Positions 1-8,220 of a DNA stretch of 64,000 bases are shown piece after piece. The DNA is from Kitasatospora xanthocidica (lineage in GTDB: Bacteria > Actinomycetota > Actinomycetes > Streptomycetales > Streptomycetaceae). Numbering within the stretch: the first letter of the stretch is position 1; each line of letters opens with the position of its first letter. The stretch spans positions 275,908 to 339,907 of the forward strand of contig NZ_BNBY01000003.1 in the NCBI RefSeq assembly GCF_014656195.1. The letters are read 5' to 3'. The translations under genes were made by a program, and so were the position numbers. The notes beneath the pieces were generated by a model. The model was not told the origin of the DNA, did no database searches, and was given only the letters and a program-made list of their open reading frames with translations.

Positions 1-142
1 CGGCTTCTCAGGGACCGCAGGCCTTGCGGGAGTTCGGAGCGGTCGGCAGGCCGGGGGCGCGAGTGTAGGTGAGATTCCGGTAACGAGCCGTTCACCCCGC
101 GCGGGCTTCCGGGGAAACACGCGGTTCCTAGTGTCTCCGCTC

Positions 143-892
143 ATGGATGCGAAGCTGTATACGCCCTCGGATGCCGTGCCGGCGGATGCCGCGCCGGCGG
201 CGGGAGCGCCGCCCACGCCCTCACTGCGCGAGACGGTCTACGCGAAGCTCCGCGCGGCCGTGCTCGACGGCGAGTTCGGTGCCCGCGAGCGGCTGGCCGA
301 GGTGCGGCTGGCGGCGCGGTTCGGGGTGTCGCGGACCCCGGTGCGGGAGGCACTGGCGCGGCTGGCGTCCGACGGGCTGATCGAGCGGGGGGACGGCGGC
401 TTCTTCGTCACGATCCCCAACCTCAGGCAGCTGAAGGACTTCTACGAGCTCCGGGTCACCCTGGAGCTGCGCGGTGTCGCACGGGCGATCGAGGACCCCT
501 CCCTCAGGCACGACCCCGCGGTCATCACCGTCGAGCTGGACCGCTGGTACGCGATGCGGAAGTGCCCCCCGGCGCCCGACCCGCGGTTCGTCGTGCAGGA
601 CGAGCGTTTCCACGCCGAGCTCTCCCGCGCCTCCGGCAACCCCGCGCTCACCGACGCCCTGGTGGCCGTCAGCGAGCGGATCCGCCAAGTGCGAATGTAC
701 GACTTCCTCACCCAGGACCGGGTCGAGACGACCATCGCCGAACACATCGAGATCATGGAACTCGTCCGCGACGGACGGCTCGACGAGGGCTACCGGGCCC
801 TGCACGCCCATGTCGGCGACTCGATGGCCGTGGTGCTGGAACGTGCCCAGCGCGCCATCACCCAGATGGCCGTGCACGCCGACCGTCTCTGA
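143..892 (+). CDS. GntR/FadR-type transcriptional regulator
   Basis: A 249-residue regulator. A GntR winged helix-turn-helix lies near residues 30-95 (LAEVRLAARFGVSRTPVREA followed by LARLASDGLIER). An all-helical FCD-type ligand domain follows (FYELRVTLELRGVARAI, then DERFHAELSRASGNPAL). It stands 37 bp upstream of the permease gene and the urea carboxylase operon on the same strand, so local control of nitrogen-compound uptake and breakdown is the natural inference; the ligand is unknown. The start is set at ATG 143 because a -10-like TAGTGT (129-134) ends 8 bases before it and no ribosome site is visible, which suggests a leaderless or short-leader transcript. An in-frame GTG at 131 would overlap that -10 and is less likely. 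Confidence 0.87.
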   Translation: MDAKLYTPSDAVPADAAPAAGAPPTPSLRETVYAKLRAAVLDGEFGARERLAEVRLAARFGVSRTPVREALARLASDGLIERGDGGFFVTIPNLRQLKDFYELRVTLELRGVARAIEDPSLRHDPAVITVELDRWYAMRKCPPAPDPRFVVQDERFHAELSRASGNPALTDALVAVSERIRQVRMYDFLTQDRVETTIAEHIEIMELVRDGRLDEGYRALHAHVGDSMAVVLERAQRAITQMAVHADRL

Positions 893-929
893 ATCCCCCA
901 CACACACCCGCACGCCGGAAGGGCTGACC

Positions 930-2588
930 ATGAGCACCGCCGAGTCACGGCTGACGACGACCGCACCACCCGGCACCGAGAAGAGCCAGGCGACGAAGGA
1001 GACCCTGGAGGACTACACCCTCCGCTTCGCGCCCCGCAGTTACCGCCGCTGGACCCCGATGGTCGTGGCGACCACCGCGCTCGGCGGCATCGCCTACATG
1101 GCCGACTTCTCCATCGGTGCCGGCATCGGCCTGGCCCACGGCACCGGCAACGCGCTCGTGGCGATCGCCGTGGCCGCCGTGGTCATCTTCGTCACCGGCT
1201 TCCCGCTCGCCTACTACGGCGCCCGCTACAACGTCGACCTCGACCTGATCACCCGCGGCTCCGGCTTCGGCTACTACGGCTCGGTACTGACCAGCGTCAT
1301 CTTCGCCAGCTTCACCTTCATCTTCTTCGCCCTCGAAGGCTCGATCATGGCCCAGGGCCTCAAGCTCGGCCTCGGGCTGCCGCTGTGGCTGGGCTACGCG
1401 GTCTCCACGCTGATGGTGATCCCCCTGGTGATCTTCGGCATGAAGGCGCTCAGCAAGCTCCAGGTGTGGACGACGCCGGTCTGGCTGGTGCTGATGGTCG
1501 CCCCGCTGGTCTACCTGATCGCCGACGACCCCGGCAGCGTCGACCGCTTCCTCTCCTACGCCGGCACCGGCGGCGAGGGCGGCGTCAACCCCGCCTCCGT
1601 GCTGCTCGGCGCCGGCGTCTGCCTGTCCCTGATCGCACAGATCGGCGAGCAGATCGACTACCTGCGCTTCATGCCGCCCAAGACCGAGGCCAACAAGCGC
1701 GGTTGGTGGACCGCCGTGATCATGGCCGGCCCGGGCTGGGTGGTCCTCGGCGCCCTGAAGCAGGCCATCGGCGTCTTCCTCGCCGTCTACATCATCACCA
1801 AGGTCGGCGCGGCCGCCGCCCCGGAGCCGATCCAGCAGTTCAAGGGCGCCTTCGACGCGATGATGCCGTCCTGGCTCGTCGTCCCGCTCGCCGTGGCCCT
1901 CGTCGTGATCAGCCAGATCAAGATCAACGTCACCAACGCCTACTCCGGCTCGCTGGCCTGGACGAACTCCTTCACCCGGGTCACCAGGCACTACCCCGGC
2001 CGGATGGTCTTCGTCCTGGTCAACCTCGGCTTCGCGCTCGTCCTGATGGAGGCCGACATGTTCAGCTTCCTCAACAGCATCCTGGGCTTCTACTCGAACT
2101 GCGCGATCGCCTGGGTCGTCACCGTCGCCACCGACATCGGCGTCAACAAGTACCTGCTGAAGCTCTCCCCGCTCCAGCCGGAGTTCCGCCGCGGGATGCT
2201 CCACGCCGTCAACCCGGTCGGCGTGGTGGCCTTCACCGCCGCCTCGGGCCTGTCGATCGCCATGTACTTCCACGCCCTCGGCGACACCCTGCAGCCGTAC
2301 TCCCCCGTGGCCGCCGCCGTCATCGCCTTCGTCCTCACCCCGCTGATGGCGATCGTCACCAAGGGCCGGTACTACCTGCGCCGCACCGGCGACGGCATCG
2401 ACGAGCCCCTGCTCGACGCCGCGGGCAACCCCAGCGCCGTCACCCTCGACTGCCACGTCTGCCGCCAGCCCTACGAGCGCCCCGACCTGACCGCCTGCGC
2501 GACCCACGAAGCGGTCGTCTGCTCGCTGTGCCTGAGCACCGACAAGGTCGGCGACCACGTGCTGCCCGCACAGCCGGTCACCGTCTGA
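930..2588 (+). CDS. NCS1-family nucleobase/ureide:cation symporter with C-terminal Cys-cluster tail
   Basis: A 552-residue permease of the NCS1 (purine-cytosine permease) family with about twelve hydrophobic segments between residues 45 and 480. The start ATG follows the GntR gene by 37 bp. It lies 103 bp upstream of urea carboxylase, so it probably imports a compound whose breakdown yields urea (cytosine, a hydantoin or an allantoin-type ureide); the sequence does not say which. The unusual part is the end: after the last membrane segment, residues of about 510-540 contain CHVC, then a single Cys about 14 residues later, then CSLC. That spacing resembles a small zinc-binding knuckle on the cytoplasmic side. 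Most NCS1 carriers are shorter and lack it. Family is secure; substrate and the tail's role are not. Confidence 0.9.
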   Translation: MSTAESRLTTTAPPGTEKSQATKETLEDYTLRFAPRSYRRWTPMVVATTALGGIAYMADFSIGAGIGLAHGTGNALVAIAVAAVVIFVTGFPLAYYGARYNVDLDLITRGSGFGYYGSVLTSVIFASFTFIFFALEGSIMAQGLKLGLGLPLWLGYAVSTLMVIPLVIFGMKALSKLQVWTTPVWLVLMVAPLVYLIADDPGSVDRFLSYAGTGGEGGVNPASVLLGAGVCLSLIAQIGEQIDYLRFMPPKTEANKRGWWTAVIMAGPGWVVLGALKQAIGVFLAVYIITKVGAAAAPEPIQQFKGAFDAMMPSWLVVPLAVALVVISQIKINVTNAYSGSLAWTNSFTRVTRHYPGRMVFVLVNLGFALVLMEADMFSFLNSILGFYSNCAIAWVVTVATDIGVNKYLLKLSPLQPEFRRGMLHAVNPVGVVAFTAASGLSIAMYFHALGDTLQPYSPVAAAVIAFVLTPLMAIVTKGRYYLRRTGDGIDEPLLDAAGNPSAVTLDCHVCRQPYERPDLTACATHEAVVCSLCLSTDKVGDHVLPAQPVTV

Positions 2589-2691
2589 CCCCTAGACACC
2601 CCGACACGCCCAGAGACACACCTCGCGACACCGGCAGCCCGTCAAGCACCGCCCCCACCGCCCCGCCGCCCGCTCCGGAGGAGCCGCCATC

Positions 2692-5600
2692 GTGTTCGAC
2701 ACCTTGCTCGTAGCCAACCGCGGCGAGATCGCCTGCCGCATCCTGCGCAGCGCACACGCCCTCGGGTTGCGCACGGTGGCGGTGTACTCCGACGCCGACC
2801 GCACCGCCCCGCACGTCCGGATGGCCGACGAGGCCGTACGACTCGGCCCGGCGCCCGCCGCCGACAGCTACCTGCGCGCCGACCTGGTGCTGGAGGCGGC
2901 CCTCGCCACCGGCGCGGGAGCGATCCACCCCGGCTACGGCTTCCTCTCCGAGAACGCCTCCTTCGCCGCCGCGGTGGAGGCGGCCGGCCTGGTGTTCATC
3001 GGCCCCACCCCGGCCCAGCTGGAGGTCTTCGGCGCCAAGCACACCGCCCGGGCCGCCGCGCTCGCGGCCGGAGTCCCCCTGCTGCCCGGCAGCGGCCTGC
3101 TCGCCGACGAGGCGGAGGCCCTGGGCGCGGCGGAGACGGTCGGCTACCCGGTCATGCTCAAGGCCACCGGCGGCGGAGGCGGCATCGGCATGCGGGCCTG
3201 TGCCGGACCGGGGGAGCTGCGGGAGGCGTTCACCCAGGTGACCCGCCTGGCCCAGGGCAGCTTCGGTGACGGCGGGGTCTTCCTGGAGCGGTACGTCGAC
3301 AGCGCCCGCCACGTCGAGGTGCAGGTCTTCGGCGACGGCGCCGGCGGGATCGCCGTGCTCGGCGACCGCGACTGCTCCCTCCAGCGCCGCAACCAGAAGG
3401 TCCTGGAGGAAGCCCCGGCACCGGACCTCCCCTCCGACGTCCGAGCCCGACTCCACACGACGGCACGGGAGTTGTGCGCGTCGGTCGACTACCGCTCCGC
3501 CGGTACCGTGGAGTTCGTCTACGACGCCGCGCGCCAGGAGGCGTACTTCCTGGAGGTGAACACCCGTCTCCAGGTCGAACACCCGGTCACCGAGGAGACC
3601 CACGGCGTGGACCTCGTCGCCTGGATGCTGCGGCTGGCCCGCGGCGAGACCGGTTTCCTCCACGAGCCGGTCCCCCGCGGCCACGCGGTCGAGGCCCGGA
3701 TCTACGCCGAGGACCCCTCCCTCGACCACCGGCCCAGCTCCGGCCTGCTGACCCGGGTCCGCTTCCCCGACGGCGTCCGCGTCGACGGCTGGGCCGAGAC
3801 CGGGCAGCTGATCTCCACGGCGTACGACCCCATGATCGCCAAGATCATCGCGACCGGCGACACCCGCGCCGAGGCCCTCGACCGCCTCGCGCGGGCCCTG
3901 GCCGACACCAGGATCGACGGCGTGGAGACCAACCTCGGCCTGCTCCGCGCGGTCTGCCAGGCGCCCGACGTGCGGGCCGCCCTGCACACCACCGCCACCC
4001 TCGCGGGCATCACCGATCCGCGACCGCGCATAGACGTCGTACGCGGCGGCGCGCAGACCACCGTGCAGGACTGGCCCGGGCGCACCGGCTACTGGGAGGT
4101 CGGCATACCGCCCGGCGGCCCGATGGACGACCTCTCCTTCCGCCTCGGGAACACCGCCGTCGGCAACCCCGAGGGCGCGCCGGGCCTGGAGTGCACCCTG
4201 GAAGGAGCGGCCCTGCGCTTCTCCCACCCGACGGTCGTCTGCGTGACCGGCGCCCCGGCCGAGGTCCGGGTCGACGGACGGCCCGTCGAGCAGTGGCAGC
4301 CGCTGGAACTGGCGGCCGGCCAGGTCCTGGACGTGGGCACCCCGAAGGGCCCCGGCATGCGGACCTACGTCCTCGTCCGCGGCGGCCTCGACCTTCCCGA
4401 CTACCTCGGCAGCACCGCCACCTTCACGCTCGGCGCCTTCGGCGGGCACGCCGGACGGGCGCTGCGCGCCGGAGACGTCCTGCGCCCGGCCGCGCCCGCC
4501 GCCGACGCCCCCGCCCCCTCGGCGGTGCCGGCCGCGGACCGCCCGCACCTCACCACCCACTGGCGGATCGCGGTCAGCGAAGGACCGCACCCCGCACCGG
4601 ACTTCCTCACCCGCGACGGCCTGCGCACCGTCTACGAGACGGACTGGAAGGTATCCGCCCAGTCCGCCCGCACCGGCGTACGGCTCATCGGCCCGCGTCC
4701 CGAATGGGCCCGGCCGGACGGTGGCGAGGCCGGCCTGCACCCCTCCAACGTCCACGACACCGCGTACTCCGTCGGCGCGGTCAACTTCACCGGTGACACG
4801 CCCGCCATCCTCGGCCCCGACGGCCCCAGCCTCGGCGGCTTCGCCTGTCCCGTCACCATCGTCCGCGCCGACCGCTGGAAGACCGGACAGCTGCGCCCCG
4901 GCGACACCGTGCGCTTCGTCCCCGTCGGCGAGACGACCGCCGACGCCCTGCGCCGCTCCCCCGCCCTGCTCACCCTCCCGACGAACGCCGGCCCGGACGG
5001 CGACGACGGTGTCGTCGCCCGCCGCCCGGCCACCGACACCACCCCCGAGGTGACGTACCGGCGCGGCGCCGAGGACAACATCCTGGTCGAGTACGGCCCG
5101 ATGACGCTCGACCTGTCGCTGCGCATGCGGGTCCACGCCCTCGCCCAGCACCTGCACGCGCTGCGCCCCTCGGGGCTCGTCGACATCACACCGGGCGTGC
5201 GCTCCCTGCACCTGCACACCGACCCCGACGTGCTCCCCCTGCGCACCCTCCTCGGTCTGCTCCAGGAGGCGGAGGACCAGCTCCCCGCGACCGCCGACCT
5301 GACCGTGCCCAGCCGGGCGGTCCACCTCCCGCTCTCCTGGGACGACCCGACCGTCGAGGAGGCCATCGCCCGCTACACGGCCTCGGTCCGCGACGACGCG
5401 CCGTGGAACCCGTCGAACCTCGACTTCATCCGCCGCATCAACGGCCTGGACAGCGTGGAGGACGTACGACGGACGGTCTTCGCTGCCCAGTACCTCGTGC
5501 TCGGCCTGGGCGACGTCTACCTCGGCGCCCCCGCCGCCACCCCGCTCGACCCGCGCCACCGTCTGGTCACCACCAAGTACAACCCGGCCCGCACCTGGAC

Positions 5601-6321
5601 CGCCGAGGGCGGGGTCGGCATCGGCGGCGCCTACCTGTGCGTCTACGGCATGGAGAGCCCCGGCGGGTACCAGCTCATCGGCCGCACCGTCCCCGTCTGG
5701 GGCGGCCTGCGCCCGCCCCGCTCCTTCGCCGACGGCCAACCCTGGCTGCTGCGCTTCTTCGACCGGATCATCTGGCACCCGGTGAGCCCGGAGGAACTCC
5801 TCGACATCCGCGCCGACCTCACCGCCGGACGCACCGCCCTGGACATCCGGCCCGGCACCTTCTCCCTCGGCGAGCACGAGAGGTTCCTGCGCGAGAACGC
5901 CGACAGCATCGCGGCCTTCCGCACCCGCCAGGCGGCCGCCTTCGAGGCGGAACGCCAGGCGTGGGAGAAGGCGGGCGAGTTCGCCCCCCGTGAGGCACCG
6001 GAGGCGGTCGTCCAGGACGCCGCTTCCTTGACCCTCGAACCGGGCAGTGTCCTGGTCGAGGCGCCGCTCAGTTCGACCGTGTGGAAGGTCAAGGCGCGGC
6101 CGGGAGACCGGGTCGAAGCCGGCCAGCCGCTCCTCGTGCTGGAGGCCATGAAGATGGAGGTGGTGGTCCGGGCCCCCGCCGGCGGCGTCATCGCCGACGT
6201 GCTCGTCACCCCCGGCCAGCAGATCGACGGCGGCACCCCGCTGGCCGTCGTCAGGGAGTCCACCATGGAATCCGTCGTTGAATCCGTCGTTGAATCCGTC
6301 CTGGAAGAGGAGACCGCATGA
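2692..6321 (+). CDS. uca: urea carboxylase (biotin-dependent)
   Basis: A 1209-residue biotin enzyme that carboxylates urea to allophanate using ATP and bicarbonate. Order: biotin carboxylase domain (about 1-445, ATP-grasp Gly-rich loop GGGGGIGM near 160-167, EVNTRLQVEHPVTE near 288-301); a KipA/KipI-type carboxyltransferase region (about 450-1090); and a C-terminal biotinyl domain with EAMKMEV, the biotinylated lysine being Lys1154. Length matches full-size bacterial urea carboxylases. The start is GTG 2692 with GGAGGAG at 2677-2683. It overlaps the allophanate hydrolase by 4 bases (ATGA), so the two are translationally coupled. Some members of this family prefer guanidine; no carboxyguanidine deiminase genes are nearby, which favours urea. 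The last residues are a tandem ESVV repeat encoded by 12-bp units (about 6266-6305). Confidence 0.93.
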   Translation: MFDTLLVANRGEIACRILRSAHALGLRTVAVYSDADRTAPHVRMADEAVRLGPAPAADSYLRADLVLEAALATGAGAIHPGYGFLSENASFAAAVEAAGLVFIGPTPAQLEVFGAKHTARAAALAAGVPLLPGSGLLADEAEALGAAETVGYPVMLKATGGGGGIGMRACAGPGELREAFTQVTRLAQGSFGDGGVFLERYVDSARHVEVQVFGDGAGGIAVLGDRDCSLQRRNQKVLEEAPAPDLPSDVRARLHTTARELCASVDYRSAGTVEFVYDAARQEAYFLEVNTRLQVEHPVTEETHGVDLVAWMLRLARGETGFLHEPVPRGHAVEARIYAEDPSLDHRPSSGLLTRVRFPDGVRVDGWAETGQLISTAYDPMIAKIIATGDTRAEALDRLARALADTRIDGVETNLGLLRAVCQAPDVRAALHTTATLAGITDPRPRIDVVRGGAQTTVQDWPGRTGYWEVGIPPGGPMDDLSFRLGNTAVGNPEGAPGLECTLEGAALRFSHPTVVCVTGAPAEVRVDGRPVEQWQPLELAAGQVLDVGTPKGPGMRTYVLVRGGLDLPDYLGSTATFTLGAFGGHAGRALRAGDVLRPAAPAADAPAPSAVPAADRPHLTTHWRIAVSEGPHPAPDFLTRDGLRTVYETDWKVSAQSARTGVRLIGPRPEWARPDGGEAGLHPSNVHDTAYSVGAVNFTGDTPAILGPDGPSLGGFACPVTIVRADRWKTGQLRPGDTVRFVPVGETTADALRRSPALLTLPTNAGPDGDDGVVARRPATDTTPEVTYRRGAEDNILVEYGPMTLDLSLRMRVHALAQHLHALRPSGLVDITPGVRSLHLHTDPDVLPLRTLLGLLQEAEDQLPATADLTVPSRAVHLPLSWDDPTVEEAIARYTASVRDDAPWNPSNLDFIRRINGLDSVEDVRRTVFAAQYLVLGLGDVYLGAPAATPLDPRHRLVTTKYNPARTWTAEGGVGIGGAYLCVYGMESPGGYQLIGRTVPVWGGLRPPRSFADGQPWLLRFFDRIIWHPVSPEELLDIRADLTAGRTALDIRPGTFSLGEHERFLRENADSIAAFRTRQAAAFEAERQAWEKAGEFAPREAPEAVVQDAASLTLEPGSVLVEAPLSSTVWKVKARPGDRVEAGQPLLVLEAMKMEVVVRAPAGGVIADVLVTPGQQIDGGTPLAVVRESTMESVVESVVESVLEEETA

Positions 6322-8033
6322 CCCAGGCCCCGACCGTCAGCTGCGCCGAGCGCGTCACCGACGCCTACCGGCGCATCGCCGAAGCCGACCGGCCCGAGGT
6401 CTGGATCACCTTGCGCCCCGAGACCGACGTCCTGGCCGAGGCCGGCGAGCTGGACCGGCGCATCGCCGCGGGGGCCGAACTGCCCCTGGCCGGCACCCTG
6501 GTGGCCGTCAAGGACAACATCGACGTGGCCGGCCTGCCCACCACCGCCGCCTGCCCCGACTACGCCTACCCGCCGGGGCGCTCGGCGCCCGCCGTGCAAC
6601 GGCTGGTGGACGCGGGCGCGCTCGTCCTCGGCAAGACGAACCTGGACCAGTTCGCCACCGGTCTGGTCGGCACCCGCAGCCCCTACGGCCCCGTCCGCAA
6701 CGCGCTGCGCCCCGAGAAGATCTCCGGCGGCTCCAGCTCCGGTTCGGCGGTCGCCGTCGCCCTGGGCATCGCCGACATCGCCCTCGGCACCGACACCGCC
6801 GGCTCCGGCCGCGTCCCCGCCGCCCTCAACGACATCGTCGGCATCAAGCCCACGCTCGGACTGGTCCCCACCACCGGAGTCGTCCCCGCCGCCCGCTCCT
6901 ACGACGCCGTCACCGTCTTCGCCCGTACCCTCACCGAGGCCCAGCGGGCCCTGGCCGTGATGATCGGCCCCGACGAGGGCGATCCGCTCAGCCGCGCCTG
7001 GCCGGAGGACGTGCGGCTGTCGGCCCCGGAGCACCCCCGCCTCGCGGTCCCCCGGGACGAGGACCTCGCGCCGCTCTCGCCGGAGGCGCGGGCCGCGTTC
7101 CGTACGGCCGTCAAGCGCCTGGAGGCCGCCGGCGCCGAGGCCACCGTCATCGACGTCTCGCCCCTGCTGCAGGCGGCACGCCTCCTCTACGACGGCGCGC
7201 TCGTCGCCGAACGCTACGCCGCCGTGGGCGAGTTCATCGCCGGTGACCCGTCGGCCGCCGACCCGACCGTGGCCGGGATCATCCTCGCCGCCGGCGGACT
7301 GCCCGCCCACGCCCTGGCCGCCGACCAGGAACGCCTCGACGGGTACAAGGCGCTCGCCCGCCGCCTCCTGTCCGGCTACGACGCGCTGCTGCTGCCGACC
7401 ACCACCGAGCACCCCGACATCGCCGCCGTCCAGGCCGACCCCGTGGCCGTCAACTCCCGCCTGGGCACCTACACCAACTTCGTCAACCTCCTCGACCTCG
7501 CCGCCGTCGCCGTGCCGGCCGGCGAGGCCGACGGCAGCCCCTTCGGCGTCAGCGTCATCACCCGCGCCTTCGAGGACCAGCCCGCCCTCGACATCGCCGC
7601 CCGCCTCACCGACGAACAGGCTCCGACTCCCCTGCCCGGCACGGGACTCGACCTCGCCGTCTTCGGCGCCCACCTGCGCGGCCAGCCCCTCAACCACCAG
7701 CTCACCGACACCGGCGCACGCTACGCGGGCGAGGTCACCACGAGCGCGGCCTACCGCCTCACCGCGCTGACCACCGTCCCGCCGAAGCCCGGCCTGGTCC
7801 GGGTCGGCCCGGGCGCCGGAGGCCCGATCGCCGGAGAACGCTGGACCCTCTCACCCGCGGCCCTCGGCCGCTTCCTGGCCGCCCTGCCCTCCCCCATGTC
7901 GCTGGGGCGGATCGAACTCGCCGACGGCACCTGGGTGCTGGGCTTCCAGTGCGACCCGCACACCGCGTCCACCGGAACGGACATCACCCACCACGGCGAC
8001 TGGCGCACCTACCTCGCGACCGGCGCCTCCTGA
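6318..8033 (+). CDS. atzF: allophanate hydrolase
   Basis: A 571-residue amidase-signature enzyme that hydrolyses allophanate to ammonium and carbon dioxide, completing urea breakdown with the upstream carboxylase. The Ser-cisSer-Lys triad is visible: Lys65 in VAVKDNID, a Ser in GGSSSGSA (around 139-140) and nucleophile Ser163 in GTDTAGSGR. The region after about residue 450 (LTALTTVPPKPGLVRV to VLGFQCDP) matches the extra C-terminal domain of full-length AtzF/DUR1,2 proteins. The ATG overlaps the urea carboxylase stop as ATGA. A strong GC hairpin at 8053-8093 follows, consistent with the operon ending here. Confidence 0.93.
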   Translation: MTQAPTVSCAERVTDAYRRIAEADRPEVWITLRPETDVLAEAGELDRRIAAGAELPLAGTLVAVKDNIDVAGLPTTAACPDYAYPPGRSAPAVQRLVDAGALVLGKTNLDQFATGLVGTRSPYGPVRNALRPEKISGGSSSGSAVAVALGIADIALGTDTAGSGRVPAALNDIVGIKPTLGLVPTTGVVPAARSYDAVTVFARTLTEAQRALAVMIGPDEGDPLSRAWPEDVRLSAPEHPRLAVPRDEDLAPLSPEARAAFRTAVKRLEAAGAEATVIDVSPLLQAARLLYDGALVAERYAAVGEFIAGDPSAADPTVAGIILAAGGLPAHALAADQERLDGYKALARRLLSGYDALLLPTTTEHPDIAAVQADPVAVNSRLGTYTNFVNLLDLAAVAVPAGEADGSPFGVSVITRAFEDQPALDIAARLTDEQAPTPLPGTGLDLAVFGAHLRGQPLNHQLTDTGARYAGEVTTSAAYRLTALTTVPPKPGLVRVGPGAGGPIAGERWTLSPAALGRFLAALPSPMSLGRIELADGTWVLGFQCDPHTASTGTDITHHGDWRTYLATGAS

Positions 8034-8052
8034 CCGTCGCTGCCGCGGCGGC

Positions 8053-8093
8053 GGCCGCCGGGCTCCTCGGGAGGAGTCGAGGCCCCGGCGGCC
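8053..8093 (+). terminator. compound GC hairpin after the urea operon
   Basis: Perfect 10-bp outer arms GGCCGCCGGG (8053-8062) and CCCGGCGGCC (8084-8093) enclose an inner hairpin CTCCTC/GAGGAG (8063-8068 and 8071-8076). It starts 20 bases after the allophanate hydrolase stop. There is no U tract, as is usual for actinomycete terminators. Confidence 0.6.
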
Positions 8094-8173
8094 CGCACGA
8101 CACCCGGCCTTAACGCCGGGGACGTGGGGGTGTGACGAACGGCCAGCAGAATCCACCACACGCCCATCGATGC

Positions 8174-8205
8174 GGAAGATTCATTCCGCTGTACGGAATT
8201 CTTCC
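8174..8205. promoter_or_regulatory. bulged 12-bp inverted repeat directly before the dctA ribosome site
   Basis: Inner arms ATTCCG (8183-8188) and CGGAAT (8194-8199) flank a 5-base centre CTGTA. Outer arms GGAAGA (8174-8179) and TCTTCC (8200-8205) extend the stem, leaving only a 3-base bulge (TTC, 8180-8182). The repeat abuts the Shine-Dalgarno sequence GGGAAGGGG (8206-8214). The TTCCG-N5-CGGAA core resembles operators of IclR-family regulators, so a DNA operator is one reading. An RNA hairpin gating translation is the other. Confidence 0.55.
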
Positions 8206-8220
8206 GGGAAGGGGATTCGC

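Noticed and set aside
131..142. GTG 131 as start of the GntR gene
   Set aside because: It would lie inside the likely -10 (TAGTGT, 129-134) and has no ribosome site; ATG 143 fits a leaderless start.
2589..2691. Guanidine or other riboswitch before urea carboxylase
   Set aside because: The 103-bp gap contains no paired structure or conserved riboswitch core that I could find; it only carries GGAGGAG before the GTG.
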